DNA of 16,055 nt from Cloacimonetes bacterium UBA6081 (GCA_002428685.1 DIXL01000060.1:34963-51017); one strand, 5' to 3'; positions 7,132-14,267 are shown, numbered from the stretch's first letter. The notes: generated by a model from the sequence alone, not told the origin. Numbers and translations: made by a program.

Positions 7132-7843
7132 GGATATCTGCTCCGCTGGTTTTATAGTGGTCTTCAATGCTGTGAAATCTACGGCAAAACTTTTTGGTGC
7201 AGTCTTTCAGGGCTGCTTCCGCATCAATGGATAGCTTGCGCGCCAGATTAACCAAGGTGAAAATCAGATCTCCCAATTCCTCGTAAATCAGTTCGGGGTC
7301 TTCTGTGGCAAGGGCTTCGGCCAATTCTTCGCGTTCCTCATCCAGCTTGGCTAAAATGGGTTTCAGGTCTGGCCAGTCAAAACCAACGGATGCGGCTTTT
7401 TCCTGGGTTCGTTGTGCCGATATTAAAGCTGGAAGCGAGCGGGGAATGCCATCCAGCACAGATTTGCGTTCGGTTTTTTCTTTCTTTTTAATGCGCTCCC
7501 AGTTCATTTTTACCGCATCGGCATCGTTAAGATTAAGATCGCCAAACACATGCGGATGACGTCGAATCAGTTTGGCGTTAATCTCGGCCAACACCGCTTC
7601 CATATCCCAAAGCCCCTGTTCGGATGAAATCTGAGCCTGAAATACAATGTGCAATAGCAAATCACCCAACTCTTCCTTCAGCGAATCATTGTCTTTATCT
7701 TCAATGGCTTCCACAGCCTCATAAAGCTCTTCAATAAAGTTCGGCACCAACGACTCACGCGTTTGTTTCAGGTCCCAGGGGCAGCCTTCACCAGGTTTTC
7801 GCAGTGCTGCCACTACGCTGACAAGTTTGTCAAAGTTATTCAT
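7076..7843 (-). CDS. mazG: MazG nucleoside triphosphate pyrophosphohydrolase
   Basis: Hydrolyses NTPs and dNTPs to the monophosphate and pyrophosphate; a cytoplasmic housecleaning enzyme. The 255 aa match the two-domain form. N-terminal domain: PGEGCPWDLKQTRESL (17-32), then the metal-binding EExxE (38-42) and EELGD (57-61), followed by RRHPHVFGD. C-terminal domain: EEREELAEAL and EELGDLIFTLVNLARKL. The ATG overlaps the stop of the O-antigen-ligase-like gene by 8 nt and has AAGGA upstream; the kinase gene begins inside its 3' end. Coupling to a polysaccharide module upstream and Nnr downstream is unusual; functionally it pairs with Nnr as nucleotide repair. Confidence 0.96.
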   Translation of the reverse strand: MNNFDKLVSVVAALRKPGEGCPWDLKQTRESLVPNFIEELYEAVEAIEDKDNDSLKEELGDLLLHIVFQAQISSEQGLWDMEAVLAEINAKLIRRHPHVFGDLNLNDADAVKMNWERIKKKEKTERKSVLDGIPRSLPALISAQRTQEKAASVGFDWPDLKPILAKLDEEREELAEALATEDPELIYEELGDLIFTLVNLARKLSIDAEAALKDCTKKFCRRFHSIEDHYKTSGADIHEASLEELDSHWEKAKKR

Positions 7844-9206
7844 CAGTTTCCTTGTTAATGGTTTCTGTATGCTTTTGCGACACAGGTTGCCATTGGTTAC
7901 TACAAGCCAACATCAGTCCCAACGAAATCCAAAACAGAATGCTAATCGAATACTGCTGTATAAATATGTCGGTGATGCAGGCAAATAGCAAAGCCATCAT
8001 TGCTACCCACATGCCAAAGAACAAAATGTCAGCACTGCGCTGTACACAGTTTTTCCAAAACCGGTGCATTACGTTCCAGACAATATAAAAATATGCTGCT
8101 GTTCCAAATATGCCCATTTCCACCATCTGATTTAAATACACGTTATGTGAGTGTTGGGCATATAAAATGCGCAATGGAATAACCTTGGGATACCAAGTGG
8201 ACCATACACTAAAACCCATGCCTGTAAAGGGGTGTTTCATTATCTGTACCACCGACAAATACCAGGCAATAGCCCGTATCACCAACGAAATATCGTAACT
8301 AAATCCCATTTGGATGCGGGAAACCATGGAAGAGGGTATAACCAAGGGTATTAATAGCAAAAAACCAAAACCTATATAGCGCATTACCCTCAGTTTCAAC
8401 ATGAACAAAAATATCCCAAAAGCCACAGCCAGAATTGCCATGCGAGTATAAGTATAAATCATCCCGAAAAAGATGATAATCGTTGCCACTGCATAAAAAG
8501 TCTGTTTCCACCCTGATTTGTGATGCAAAGCCAAGGTTAATGCAAAAAAGAAAGCAACGGTATAAAAGCCGTTTATTGTCATTGCTGTTACCCAAAATGA
8601 TCCCAGCCTGTCCAACGGATTGCGGACGGCTATGACCACTCCATATAATCCCACAAAAGAAGCCACAGCTACAATTACCTGCATCCATAGATACATGGTG
8701 TTTTGCCTAATAACAGCATTGCCAAATAAATATAAAACCAGCAACGGAGTAATTATAGTGCTGAAAAAATAGCTGTAACCCATTGGGACGTTTATCTTTG
8801 TAGCACTGATTACCCCAAAACACAAGAGAACGCAAGTAGCCAGGGGATAGTGAATTAGCAGCTTCAATTCCCCCTTACGCAGTAATTCTATCAATCCCAA
8901 CAGCAAGAGTAGCCCCATCATTAAATAGAAACCAAGTTCTAAGGGTTTAATAAAATACAGTCCAATAAACGGCAAGGTGTTGTGCAGAGTAACCCCATAA
9001 AAAAGAGCATAAAACACCCAAAAACCCACAAACAATAGCACTACGGCTAGATAGCGCAATTGCATGCCCTGTGCAATGCTTCCCGCAGCAATACTGATTA
9101 CTATGGAAAACGCTATAAGTAGCACCTGTAATATAGGTGCTTTATAACCAGAGTGTAACTCATGTCCTGTGTTAACAGATTGCAAAGTATGTAGATTCCT
9201 ATTCAA
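7836..9206 (-). CDS. O-antigen ligase/polymerase-like membrane protein
   Basis: A polytopic inner-membrane protein of about 456 aa with roughly eleven hydrophobic segments and one larger extracytoplasmic loop (about 300-360; SVVQIMKHPFTGMGFSVWS then HSHNVYLNQMVEMGIFG). That loop, with its GxG..W and H(S/N)xxLx..xExG pattern, is typical of the Wzy_C/WaaL superfamily, which either ligates O-polysaccharide to lipid A core or polymerises repeat units. Sequence alone does not separate the two. The frame opens with TTG at 9206, overlapping the wzz stop by 8 nt. Another TTG at 9185, preceded by AGGA, is an alternative, so the start is uncertain by a few codons. It is followed with an 8-nt overlap by mazG. 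Confidence 0.87.
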   Translation of the reverse strand: MNRNLHTLQSVNTGHELHSGYKAPILQVLLIAFSIVISIAAGSIAQGMQLRYLAVVLLFVGFWVFYALFYGVTLHNTLPFIGLYFIKPLELGFYLMMGLLLLLGLIELLRKGELKLLIHYPLATCVLLCFGVISATKINVPMGYSYFFSTIITPLLVLYLFGNAVIRQNTMYLWMQVIVAVASFVGLYGVVIAVRNPLDRLGSFWVTAMTINGFYTVAFFFALTLALHHKSGWKQTFYAVATIIIFFGMIYTYTRMAILAVAFGIFLFMLKLRVMRYIGFGFLLLIPLVIPSSMVSRIQMGFSYDISLVIRAIAWYLSVVQIMKHPFTGMGFSVWSTWYPKVIPLRILYAQHSHNVYLNQMVEMGIFGTAAYFYIVWNVMHRFWKNCVQRSADILFFGMWVAMMALLFACITDIFIQQYSISILFWISLGLMLACSNQWQPVSQKHTETINKETDE

Positions 9207-10356
9207 TCAGTAGATTCGGATGGGTTTTACTACGATATAGCAGTTCTTTCAGTAGGGCTATTGAGAAAGCCAAAATAAAGCCCAAAAGAGTTGATATGAA
9301 ACAGATAATTGCACGCTTGGGTTTATCTCTACGGCCTGCTAAACGCGGTTGATCAAGCACTTCGATGGTGGGCATGTCCTTAAGTTCCGATAGCCTGGCT
9401 GCCTCAAATTGGGGATACAAGAATTCAAAAACAGCCTTATAGATATCCAGATTCATTTTGATAAGTGCATACTGCGAAGATATTTGCGGGATTTTATCAA
9501 TATCAAGCAGATAAACAGGTTTAGGGCTCTTGTCACTGTTTTCCAAAGCTTTTATCTGGTTTTGAATGGCAATTTTTTTAAGTTCCAGTTCTCTTAGTAT
9601 GGGATTGCCAGTTCCGTAGGTAGATTTGGCAATTTCCAGTTCGATATCTAGCTTCATTTTTTCGGTCACCAGCGCAGCATAGGAATCGATCATGGATTTA
9701 GACTGAGATTCCAAGTCTATCGTCTTGTTCTGCTCTTGGAATTTTCGGTTCACGGCAATCAGTGAATCCAGAATGGTGCGCGTTTCGTTTACACGCTGTT
9801 CCAAAAATTCTCGGTTCAAACGTCCGTGTGTAATCTTTTGTTTACGGTTGTAATCATCTAGGCGAGCAAGATAATGGTTTACAATATCCAGAGATAGTTG
9901 TTTATTCTTGGTGCTGGCTTTAATGCTGATCAGTCCGCTATTGTCGTCCACTCCAATACTAATCATGCGGTTAGACAGCTTTTTAAGGGCGTCGTCCATG
10001 TTTCGTAGCGAATCAGCATTATGCAGCTTGAAATAGGGAATCAAATTGAATTTGCGGATCACTGTTTCTGAAAAAGAGCGGGATTGCATCACAGTGATAA
10101 AATTAACCGCCTGGTCGCCGCTGTCTGTGCCCAGCAAACTCGCCGAAATGCTTGAAAACCCGGGGATATTGAAAGGTAATTCGCTGATGTTTTCCCCCAC
10201 CGCAAAAAAAGTGGCTTCTGAAGCCCAAATCTGCGGAGTTACCAAACTGTAGATCACCGCAGCTAAAGCCACGAGCATCACGATAACAAAGATCATAATG
10301 CGGTTTTTGACAATGATCCGCAGTAGTTCAAAGAGGTCTAAGCTTGGTTGTTCCAT
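9199..10356 (-). CDS. Wzz/GumC-type polysaccharide chain-length regulator
   Basis: A 385-aa polysaccharide co-polymerase. A short cytoplasmic N-terminus (SLDLFELLRIIVKNR) leads into TM1 (about 20-40). A long periplasmic, largely helical and coiled-coil domain follows. The end has the proline/basic motif before TM2 (LDQPRLAGRRDKPKRA, then about 350-370) and a short cytoplasmic tail. There is no BY-kinase domain fused behind TM2 and none in the window, so it is of the kinase-free type. AGGAGAG precedes the ATG. The 69-bp gap to the upstream gene is AT-rich and might hold a secondary promoter, which I cannot assign. Pairing with the O-antigen-ligase-like gene indicates control of chain length for a surface polysaccharide. 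Confidence 0.92.
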   Translation of the reverse strand: MEQPSLDLFELLRIIVKNRIMIFVIVMLVALAAVIYSLVTPQIWASEATFFAVGENISELPFNIPGFSSISASLLGTDSGDQAVNFITVMQSRSFSETVIRKFNLIPYFKLHNADSLRNMDDALKKLSNRMISIGVDDNSGLISIKASTKNKQLSLDIVNHYLARLDDYNRKQKITHGRLNREFLEQRVNETRTILDSLIAVNRKFQEQNKTIDLESQSKSMIDSYAALVTEKMKLDIELEIAKSTYGTGNPILRELELKKIAIQNQIKALENSDKSPKPVYLLDIDKIPQISSQYALIKMNLDIYKAVFEFLYPQFEAARLSELKDMPTIEVLDQPRLAGRRDKPKRAIICFISTLLGFILAFSIALLKELLYRSKTHPNLLIE

Positions 10357-10425
10357 TTACTCTCCTGCTATAATGTAATACGTTATAATAATATCCTTGA
10401 ATGTTGCACTCCTTTGCTGTGCGGC

Positions 10426-12681
10426 CTACTGCGAAGCTCTTACCATTTGCAGTAGCCGACCCTCACCGGCATTAAGTGGTATTTCGATTATACCCTTGGA
10501 ACTTGGATACAACTGGTTATCGCTGGAATCAAACAGCGCAACAGAGTTACCAAACCGTTGAATCGCTTCTCTGTCAAGTTTTATTACTAAGGTTTGTGGC
10601 TCAGCTTCCGGATAGTATTTTTCATATTCTGATGGAGGAACAAAGCGTTCCTGAGTTATTTTATCGGGTTTAAAATAGTTACCACGCCGGTTTACTACCA
10701 TCAGATATGGATTATCATCAGCATCCTGATAAACGCCAAGCTGGATGTAGCCTTCATAATCTCCGCGCCTTGTTTTTTTTGTCATCACCGATTTTAACAG
10801 AGCTGCTTTCTTCAGTTTTTTATCTTTAATATCTTTCAGCATCACCGTTTCTGCGCCTTTCCAATCAAGTCCCTTAATAATTGCTCCGTATGTTTTCACT
10901 TTTGGATTCGTGCTAGCCAGTAGACTCCAGATTGGCTTATCTACATCGGGTGGCAGATAGTTTTTTCCATCTTGAAGAGAGAACATCGCAGCATAATCTC
11001 CGTAACCATCGAGAGTGTGGAAACCTTGAAGCCGGTAATGCATAATGCCATCAGCTCCATAGCATAAAGGTAAATAAAGCAAAGTCTTCTGGGTAGCCTG
11101 TGGCGGTAACGACCACGAAGTCCAATTTCCCTTGTCCGCATTCTTACTCCAAGAACCAAACACTTGCACGATGGGGTAAAACTTGCGGTTGGTATCTTCC
11201 AGGCAATATTCTTTTCCGGTCTTGTAAACTGGAATCAATTTTTTATCCAGCACATTCTGAATGAAATGCTGCCTTTCCTTAGTGGAATAATTATACAATA
11301 CATTCGGCTTAATGGGATAAATATCATTGGCCAGAATGATAGGTTGCACATGCTTACGGAATCCATATAGATGGTCATAATACTGGGGACCTCGCTTATT
11401 TTGTATCACATTATCATACTGGTAATCATAGGTGGCCGTAAATAGTTCTAAACCCCAATCATTAAACATATTTTGCATGATGCCATAGCTATCAAATTGC
11501 CCTTGGTATGGCTCATCAAAGGTGTAAAACCCGCTCACATTGCCTTTACCAGCAGCTATGATATTAGTGGCACGATTGTAAATCCCCCTGCTCCAGTAAT
11601 TAGGATTGTTGACCAGTTCGTGGTGAATCTGGTCTTCCAGTTCCACATAATCTACCTCCATATCACAGTTACCTTGCCAATAGATACGAGGATTCAGATT
11701 GGATACTTTCATCAGATATGCTGAAGGCCATGTGGTGGGATTACCGTCCAGATCTGCAGTTAGAATGTTTGCAGCCAACAAATCAACGTAGGATATTTTT
11801 ATCTCCAAATTAAAGAAATCACCTGCGCTTTTCTGTACAAGATAGTCTTTGAAGGTAAAAATAGTTTCCCGCCAAGTATTATCACCATATTTCTGTGGTA
11901 GTATTTTCTCTTCTTTGGAATAACCACCCCCAGATAGCTCAAAACCCACAACCTGTAAACTGAAAAGAGGAGTTTCTGGTGGTAAATCAGGTTGAACGTT
12001 GCTCACCTTAAGTCTATATTTCAGATAAATATAGTTGTCATCATGAGTAGGGGGATTCTTTTGATATAGATGAAACTCCTTGCCACATTTGATATAATCG
12101 CCATTTACATTCGGCCAGCGGTAACGAAGGTCTGAGAGCACATATCCTGCTTTGTTTTTCCCCCGTTGGACCTTCCAAACATAACCATAGGAAGCAGCCT
12201 TATTGGTAGCGGCCTTGCCGGTGCGTTTGATCCGATTGTCGTTTCTGAAGGCATACCACAAACTATAGTCATCTTCATCACCTTTTTTTACGCTTTTTTC
12301 ATTAAATAATTCTGCTTCAAATCGCTGGTAACTGGATGTGGATAGGGGGGTTAGAGCATAGCGGTATTGACTATTTGGGTTATTATCCCAACCACGGTCA
12401 GTAATCCAAGCGTCTATTCCAAGGCTATCCATACTGGCCAGCAACCCGCTTAAATCCGGATCCGCGGAATCGGTTTCAATAACGCTGCTGTTGTAGCCCA
12501 ATTCATGCATCGCATTTAATAGTTCTTTGCGATTCTGAGAAAAAAATGGAAAGCTATTCTTGATGTACGAATAATTTCCCAGAAGGAATCCATCAGAGTG
12601 TTTGGCTAATAGCGGACTGCATGGTAAAAGTAGCATTATCAGCACAAGCAGGCTTATTATGTGACTTGCTGGGTATTTCAT
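10426..12681 (-). CDS. Large secreted protein, glycoside-hydrolase-like; family not recognised
   Basis: A 751-aa protein with a clear signal peptide (about 1-26, hydrophobic core LLVLIMLLLP, cleavage near LLA). I do not recognise a named family. What is visible: an N-terminal region (30-110) resembling the first strands and helices of a barrel (GYNSSVIETDS, GIDAWITDRGW); a beta-rich insert (about 165-350) ending GNCDMEVDYVELED, as carbohydrate-binding jelly rolls often do; then barrel-like segments VSGFYTFDEP (382-391; Glu390 a candidate acid), LANDIYPIKPN, IVQVFGSW and CYGADGIMHYRLQG (540-553); and a C-terminal beta domain ending AGEGRLLQMVRA. The overall order suggests a (beta/alpha)8 glycosidase with an inserted binding module; this is inference. 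GAGG lies 7 nt before the ATG. Placement just upstream of wzz and the ligase suggests it acts on the same polysaccharide, by trimming, remodelling or release. Confidence 0.75.
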   Translation of the reverse strand: MKYPASHIISLLVLIMLLLPCSPLLAKHSDGFLLGNYSYIKNSFPFFSQNRKELLNAMHELGYNSSVIETDSADPDLSGLLASMDSLGIDAWITDRGWDNNPNSQYRYALTPLSTSSYQRFEAELFNEKSVKKGDEDDYSLWYAFRNDNRIKRTGKAATNKAASYGYVWKVQRGKNKAGYVLSDLRYRWPNVNGDYIKCGKEFHLYQKNPPTHDDNYIYLKYRLKVSNVQPDLPPETPLFSLQVVGFELSGGGYSKEEKILPQKYGDNTWRETIFTFKDYLVQKSAGDFFNLEIKISYVDLLAANILTADLDGNPTTWPSAYLMKVSNLNPRIYWQGNCDMEVDYVELEDQIHHELVNNPNYWSRGIYNRATNIIAAGKGNVSGFYTFDEPYQGQFDSYGIMQNMFNDWGLELFTATYDYQYDNVIQNKRGPQYYDHLYGFRKHVQPIILANDIYPIKPNVLYNYSTKERQHFIQNVLDKKLIPVYKTGKEYCLEDTNRKFYPIVQVFGSWSKNADKGNWTSWSLPPQATQKTLLYLPLCYGADGIMHYRLQGFHTLDGYGDYAAMFSLQDGKNYLPPDVDKPIWSLLASTNPKVKTYGAIIKGLDWKGAETVMLKDIKDKKLKKAALLKSVMTKKTRRGDYEGYIQLGVYQDADDNPYLMVVNRRGNYFKPDKITQERFVPPSEYEKYYPEAEPQTLVIKLDREAIQRFGNSVALFDSSDNQLYPSSKGIIEIPLNAGEGRLLQMVRASQ

Positions 12682-12782
12682 TTTAACCTCTTTTTTTTAC
12701 ATTTATGTTTGAGCTCAAACCACTGTTTTAGCGTTCCCTGACCAATAACATCTGCAATTCTGCTGTTGATAAAAAACTTCAC
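12678..12782 (-). CDS. Possible 34-aa ORF coupled to the 751-aa gene
   Basis: Directly after the TAA of the 55-aa Wzz-like ORF, the same frame continues from a GTG for 34 codons (VKFFINSRIADVIGQG...) and ends in a TGA that overlaps the next ATG as ATGA. The product is basic at its end and resembles nothing I know. There is no clear ribosome binding site for the GTG, so it would depend on re-initiation. It may be a real leader peptide, the tail of an older longer gene interrupted by the TAA, or chance. Confidence 0.25.
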   Translation of the reverse strand: MKFFINSRIADVIGQGTLKQWFELKHKCKKKRLK

Positions 12783-12950
12783 TTAAGCAACAAGTTTGCT
12801 ATAATGATCGTTATTTTGTTTTGCAATAGATTCCCGGATAGAATAAGTAACGGAACCTATGGCTGCTAAACAGCAAATGGTTATAACCAGTATCCTATGT
12901 TTTGCGATTATCAGTATGAGGTCTAAAATCCCCATATCTTTATTAGTCAT
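12783..12950 (-). CDS. 55-aa Wzz N-terminal-like membrane stub
   Basis: A 55-codon ORF (ATG 12948-12950, TAA 12783-12785) with a cytoplasmic tail, one transmembrane helix and about 17 further residues. Residues 9-38 (ILDLILIIAKHRILVITICC and on to TYSI) line up without gaps with the N-terminus of the Wzz protein encoded at 9199-10356 (FELLRIIVKNRIMIFVIV and on to IYSL): by eye about 12 of 29 positions are identical, including the KxRI motif before the helix. The periplasmic co-polymerase domain and TM2 are missing. GGAAAG lies 6 nt before the ATG. It is either a remnant of a wzz paralogue or a functional microprotein that could join and modulate Wzz oligomers. It would be the first gene of the long operon. 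Confidence 0.6.
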   Translation of the reverse strand: MTNKDMGILDLILIIAKHRILVITICCLAAIGSVTYSIRESIAKQNNDHYSKLVA

Positions 12951-12963
12951 ATTGCTTTCCGGG

Positions 12964-13010
12964 GGTCTGTCATAGCACCAAACTCCAGCCTGGAGCTTGC
13001 TTTTCAGACC
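12964..13010 (-). promoter_or_regulatory. Nested hairpin in the 5' leader of the polysaccharide operon
   Basis: Read on the minus strand, GGTCTG (13010-13005) pairs with CAGACC (12969-12964) and encloses a perfect inner hairpin, CTCCA-GGC-TGGAG. The structure lies between the candidate promoter at 13026-13056 and the start codon of the 55-aa ORF and ends just before its GGAAAG ribosome binding site. On the plus strand the same structure is followed by G and seven T, so it also looks like an intrinsic terminator reading rightwards. I match it to no riboswitch class I know. A role as cis-regulatory leader, as plus-strand terminator, or both is inference. Confidence 0.5.
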
Positions 13011-13025
13011 GTTTTTTTATTTCTG

Positions 13026-13056
13026 AGCATAGTGCCAAAGTGCTTGTATTTGTCAA
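13026..13056 (-). promoter_or_regulatory. Candidate sigma70-type promoter for the minus-strand operon
   Basis: TTGACA (13056-13051) is a perfect -35, followed after 19 nt by TATGCT (13031-13026), four of six matches to TATAAT. The spacing is at the long limit. Transcription would start near 13018, giving a leader of about 70 nt that consists almost wholly of the nested hairpin. The sequence around the -10 (TTTGGCACTATGCTCAGA) recurs, with changes, inside the leader as TTTGGTGCTATGACAGA. Confidence 0.4.
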
Positions 13057-13176
13057 TTACAATTTTGCGCCTCTTAATTCCGCCAAGCTTTCAAACCAAT
13101 AAACTCTGAAAATGCTTGTGGAGTTAAATTGGCTGTTATAATCTATATACTTATGAATAACTTATGTAGCCAATAA

Positions 13177-13234
13177 GACTTCAGGAGCATTACCCAATTT
13201 TCGCGTCCGACAATAAAATCAATGACCTGAAGTC
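13177..13234. repeat. 9-bp inverted repeat
   Basis: GACTTCAGG (13177-13185) and CCTGAAGTC (13226-13234) are perfect reverse complements separated by 40 nt. No T-tract or gene boundary explains them. On its own, a pair this short may be due to chance. Confidence 0.35.
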
Positions 13235-13315
13235 CAAACGGCTAAATAGATGAGGTATAAGTTCTTAGATCACATCAGACGATTGTTGCTACAGAACATT
13301 TTCTGAGTTTAACCC

Positions 13316-13401
13316 AAAAAGAGCGGATTTGTGATTGCCTAAAGAGCAAAATGCCTTGAAGTGAGCGTTGCAACTGCAAATCAAATGTCCTCGCTCTTTT
13401 T
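13316..13401. repeat. 10-bp inverted repeat enclosing a ~66-nt loop
   Basis: AAAAAGAGCG (13316-13325) pairs with CGCTCTTTTT (13392-13401). Pairing can be extended outward with one mismatch (ACC/GGT) and inward by GATTTG (13326-13331) with CAAATC (13376-13382). The T-run at the end of the right arm makes it resemble a plus-strand terminator with a long insert in the loop. It lies upstream of the FG-GAP gene. Confidence 0.5.
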
Positions 13402-13472
13402 AGGTCAAACGAGGCAAAACTTGCTGATATTTACCAATAAATGGAATACAAATTGCGTACTTTATAAAAAAA

Positions 13473-13504
13473 CAAGGTTGTTAAGGGAAGCAACCTTGGG
13501 GAGG
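13473..13504 (+). promoter_or_regulatory. Hairpin adjoining the ribosome binding site of the FG-GAP gene
   Basis: CAAGGTTG (13473-13480) pairs perfectly with CAACCTTG (13491-13498). The ribosome binding site GGGGAGG occupies 13498-13504, 5 nt before the ATG at 13510, so the stem ends on its first base. Such an arrangement can stabilise the message or tune ribosome access. No alternative pairing partner for the binding site is obvious. Confidence 0.5.
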
Positions 13505-13509
13505 ATAAG

Positions 13510-14091
13510 ATGAACAAAGCCCTGTTCCTTGCTCTAACGTTTTGGTTTATGCTATTCACTCGGCTTACCGCTATAGATCAGCTTGAACTAATCGCCACCT
13601 TGGGAGGAGAATTCAGCGGATGTGAATTTGGAAATTCTTTAGTCAGTATGGATTTTAATGGCGACGGGCTTTGCGATCTTGCCATATCCGCTCCGTGGTA
13701 TTTTGAAGGCCAACCCACGCTAACCAGCGGCAAGGTTTTCATCTATTCCGGCAATATCCAGTTGCAGGATTCGGCAGTGGGCGTGGAGGATGAGGTCATT
13801 CCAGCAGTGCAGAGTGAGGAGTGGAACTTGAATATTTATCCCAATCCTGTGCAGCATGGAAGGTTAGGGATATCTATAATCAAATCTGAGAACAGCCTTC
13901 CATCCCCGGATAATTTCTGCATCTACAACATGAAGGGACAGTTAGTAATGAAGAGCGAACTAAGGGATACCGACTGGCAAAAAGGGGTAGTGGAGCTAAT
14001 TGTTCCTGATTTACCAAATGGTGTTTACCTTGTGCGCCTGTCCAACCAACAAGGCAAGAGCTCTACTCAGAAAGTAATGATAGCAAAATAG
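13510..14091 (+). CDS. Small secreted protein: single FG-GAP repeat plus type IX secretion sorting domain
   Basis: A 193-aa predicted cell-surface or released protein. Signal peptide 1-21 (cleavage near LTA). Residues 32-80 form one FG-GAP/integrin-type repeat: FGNSLVSMDFNGDGLCDLAI, with the calcium-loop-like DFNGDGLCD at 48-56, then SGKVFIYSG. A short acidic linker (about 85-104) leads into a C-terminal type A sorting domain that starts at YPNP (110-113) and ends GVYLVRLSNQQGKSSTQKVM. In the Por/type IX pathway such tails direct export across the outer membrane. FG-GAP proteins usually carry several repeats that close a propeller; one repeat cannot, so this is probably an internally deleted derivative of a longer gene, though the frame is intact. 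GGGGAGG lies 5 nt before the ATG. Confidence 0.8.
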   Translation: MNKALFLALTFWFMLFTRLTAIDQLELIATLGGEFSGCEFGNSLVSMDFNGDGLCDLAISAPWYFEGQPTLTSGKVFIYSGNIQLQDSAVGVEDEVIPAVQSEEWNLNIYPNPVQHGRLGISIIKSENSLPSPDNFCIYNMKGQLVMKSELRDTDWQKGVVELIVPDLPNGVYLVRLSNQQGKSSTQKVMIAK

Positions 14092-14136
14092 ACAGTTTAT
14101 AAGCATTATTGGGCAAGAGGCAACAACCGAAGGTAG

Positions 14137-14239
14137 TTTTGATGCAAAACGAGAGCGGCTCCTTAATTCATAACTGCAACTGAAGTTTATCTGCTTACCC
14201 CAATTTATACGGTAACATAACGCTCGTTTTGCATTAAAA
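14137..14239. repeat. 17-bp imperfect inverted repeat
   Basis: TTTTGATGCAAAACGAG (14137-14153) and CTCGTTTTGCATTAAAA (14223-14239) are reverse complements at 16 of 17 positions, with a 69-nt centre. It begins 45 bp after the stop of the FG-GAP gene. It could act as a transcription end or be a small palindromic mobile element. No coding potential is seen in the centre. Confidence 0.6.
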
Positions 14240-14267
14240 CGGAAGTGCACATCTGGGTTTACTTGCG

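Larger units (their letters stand above)
12951..13509. other. Non-coding region between the divergent operon and the FG-GAP gene
   Basis: About 560 bp without a plausible gene on either strand. It holds the candidate minus-strand promoter and leader hairpin, then inverted repeats at 13177-13234 and 13316-13401, and the hairpin just before the FG-GAP gene's ribosome binding site. TATAAT occurs near 13137 on the plus strand, but I find no convincing -35 for it. No tRNA or known RNA family is recognised. Confidence 0.6.

Noticed and set aside
7132..7167. TTG start extending the kinase by 12 codons
   Set aside because: The ATG at 7131 has GGAG upstream and a smaller overlap with mazG, and the added residues precede TM1 without any conserved feature.
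12955..13020. c-di-GMP, preQ1 or other known riboswitch in the polysaccharide operon leader
   Set aside because: A nested hairpin is present, but none of the conserved core sequences of the classes I know can be found.
13115..13142. Plus-strand promoter at TATAAT near 13137
   Set aside because: The only candidate -35 (TTGTGG) is weak and spaced 15 nt; the distance to the FG-GAP gene is also long.
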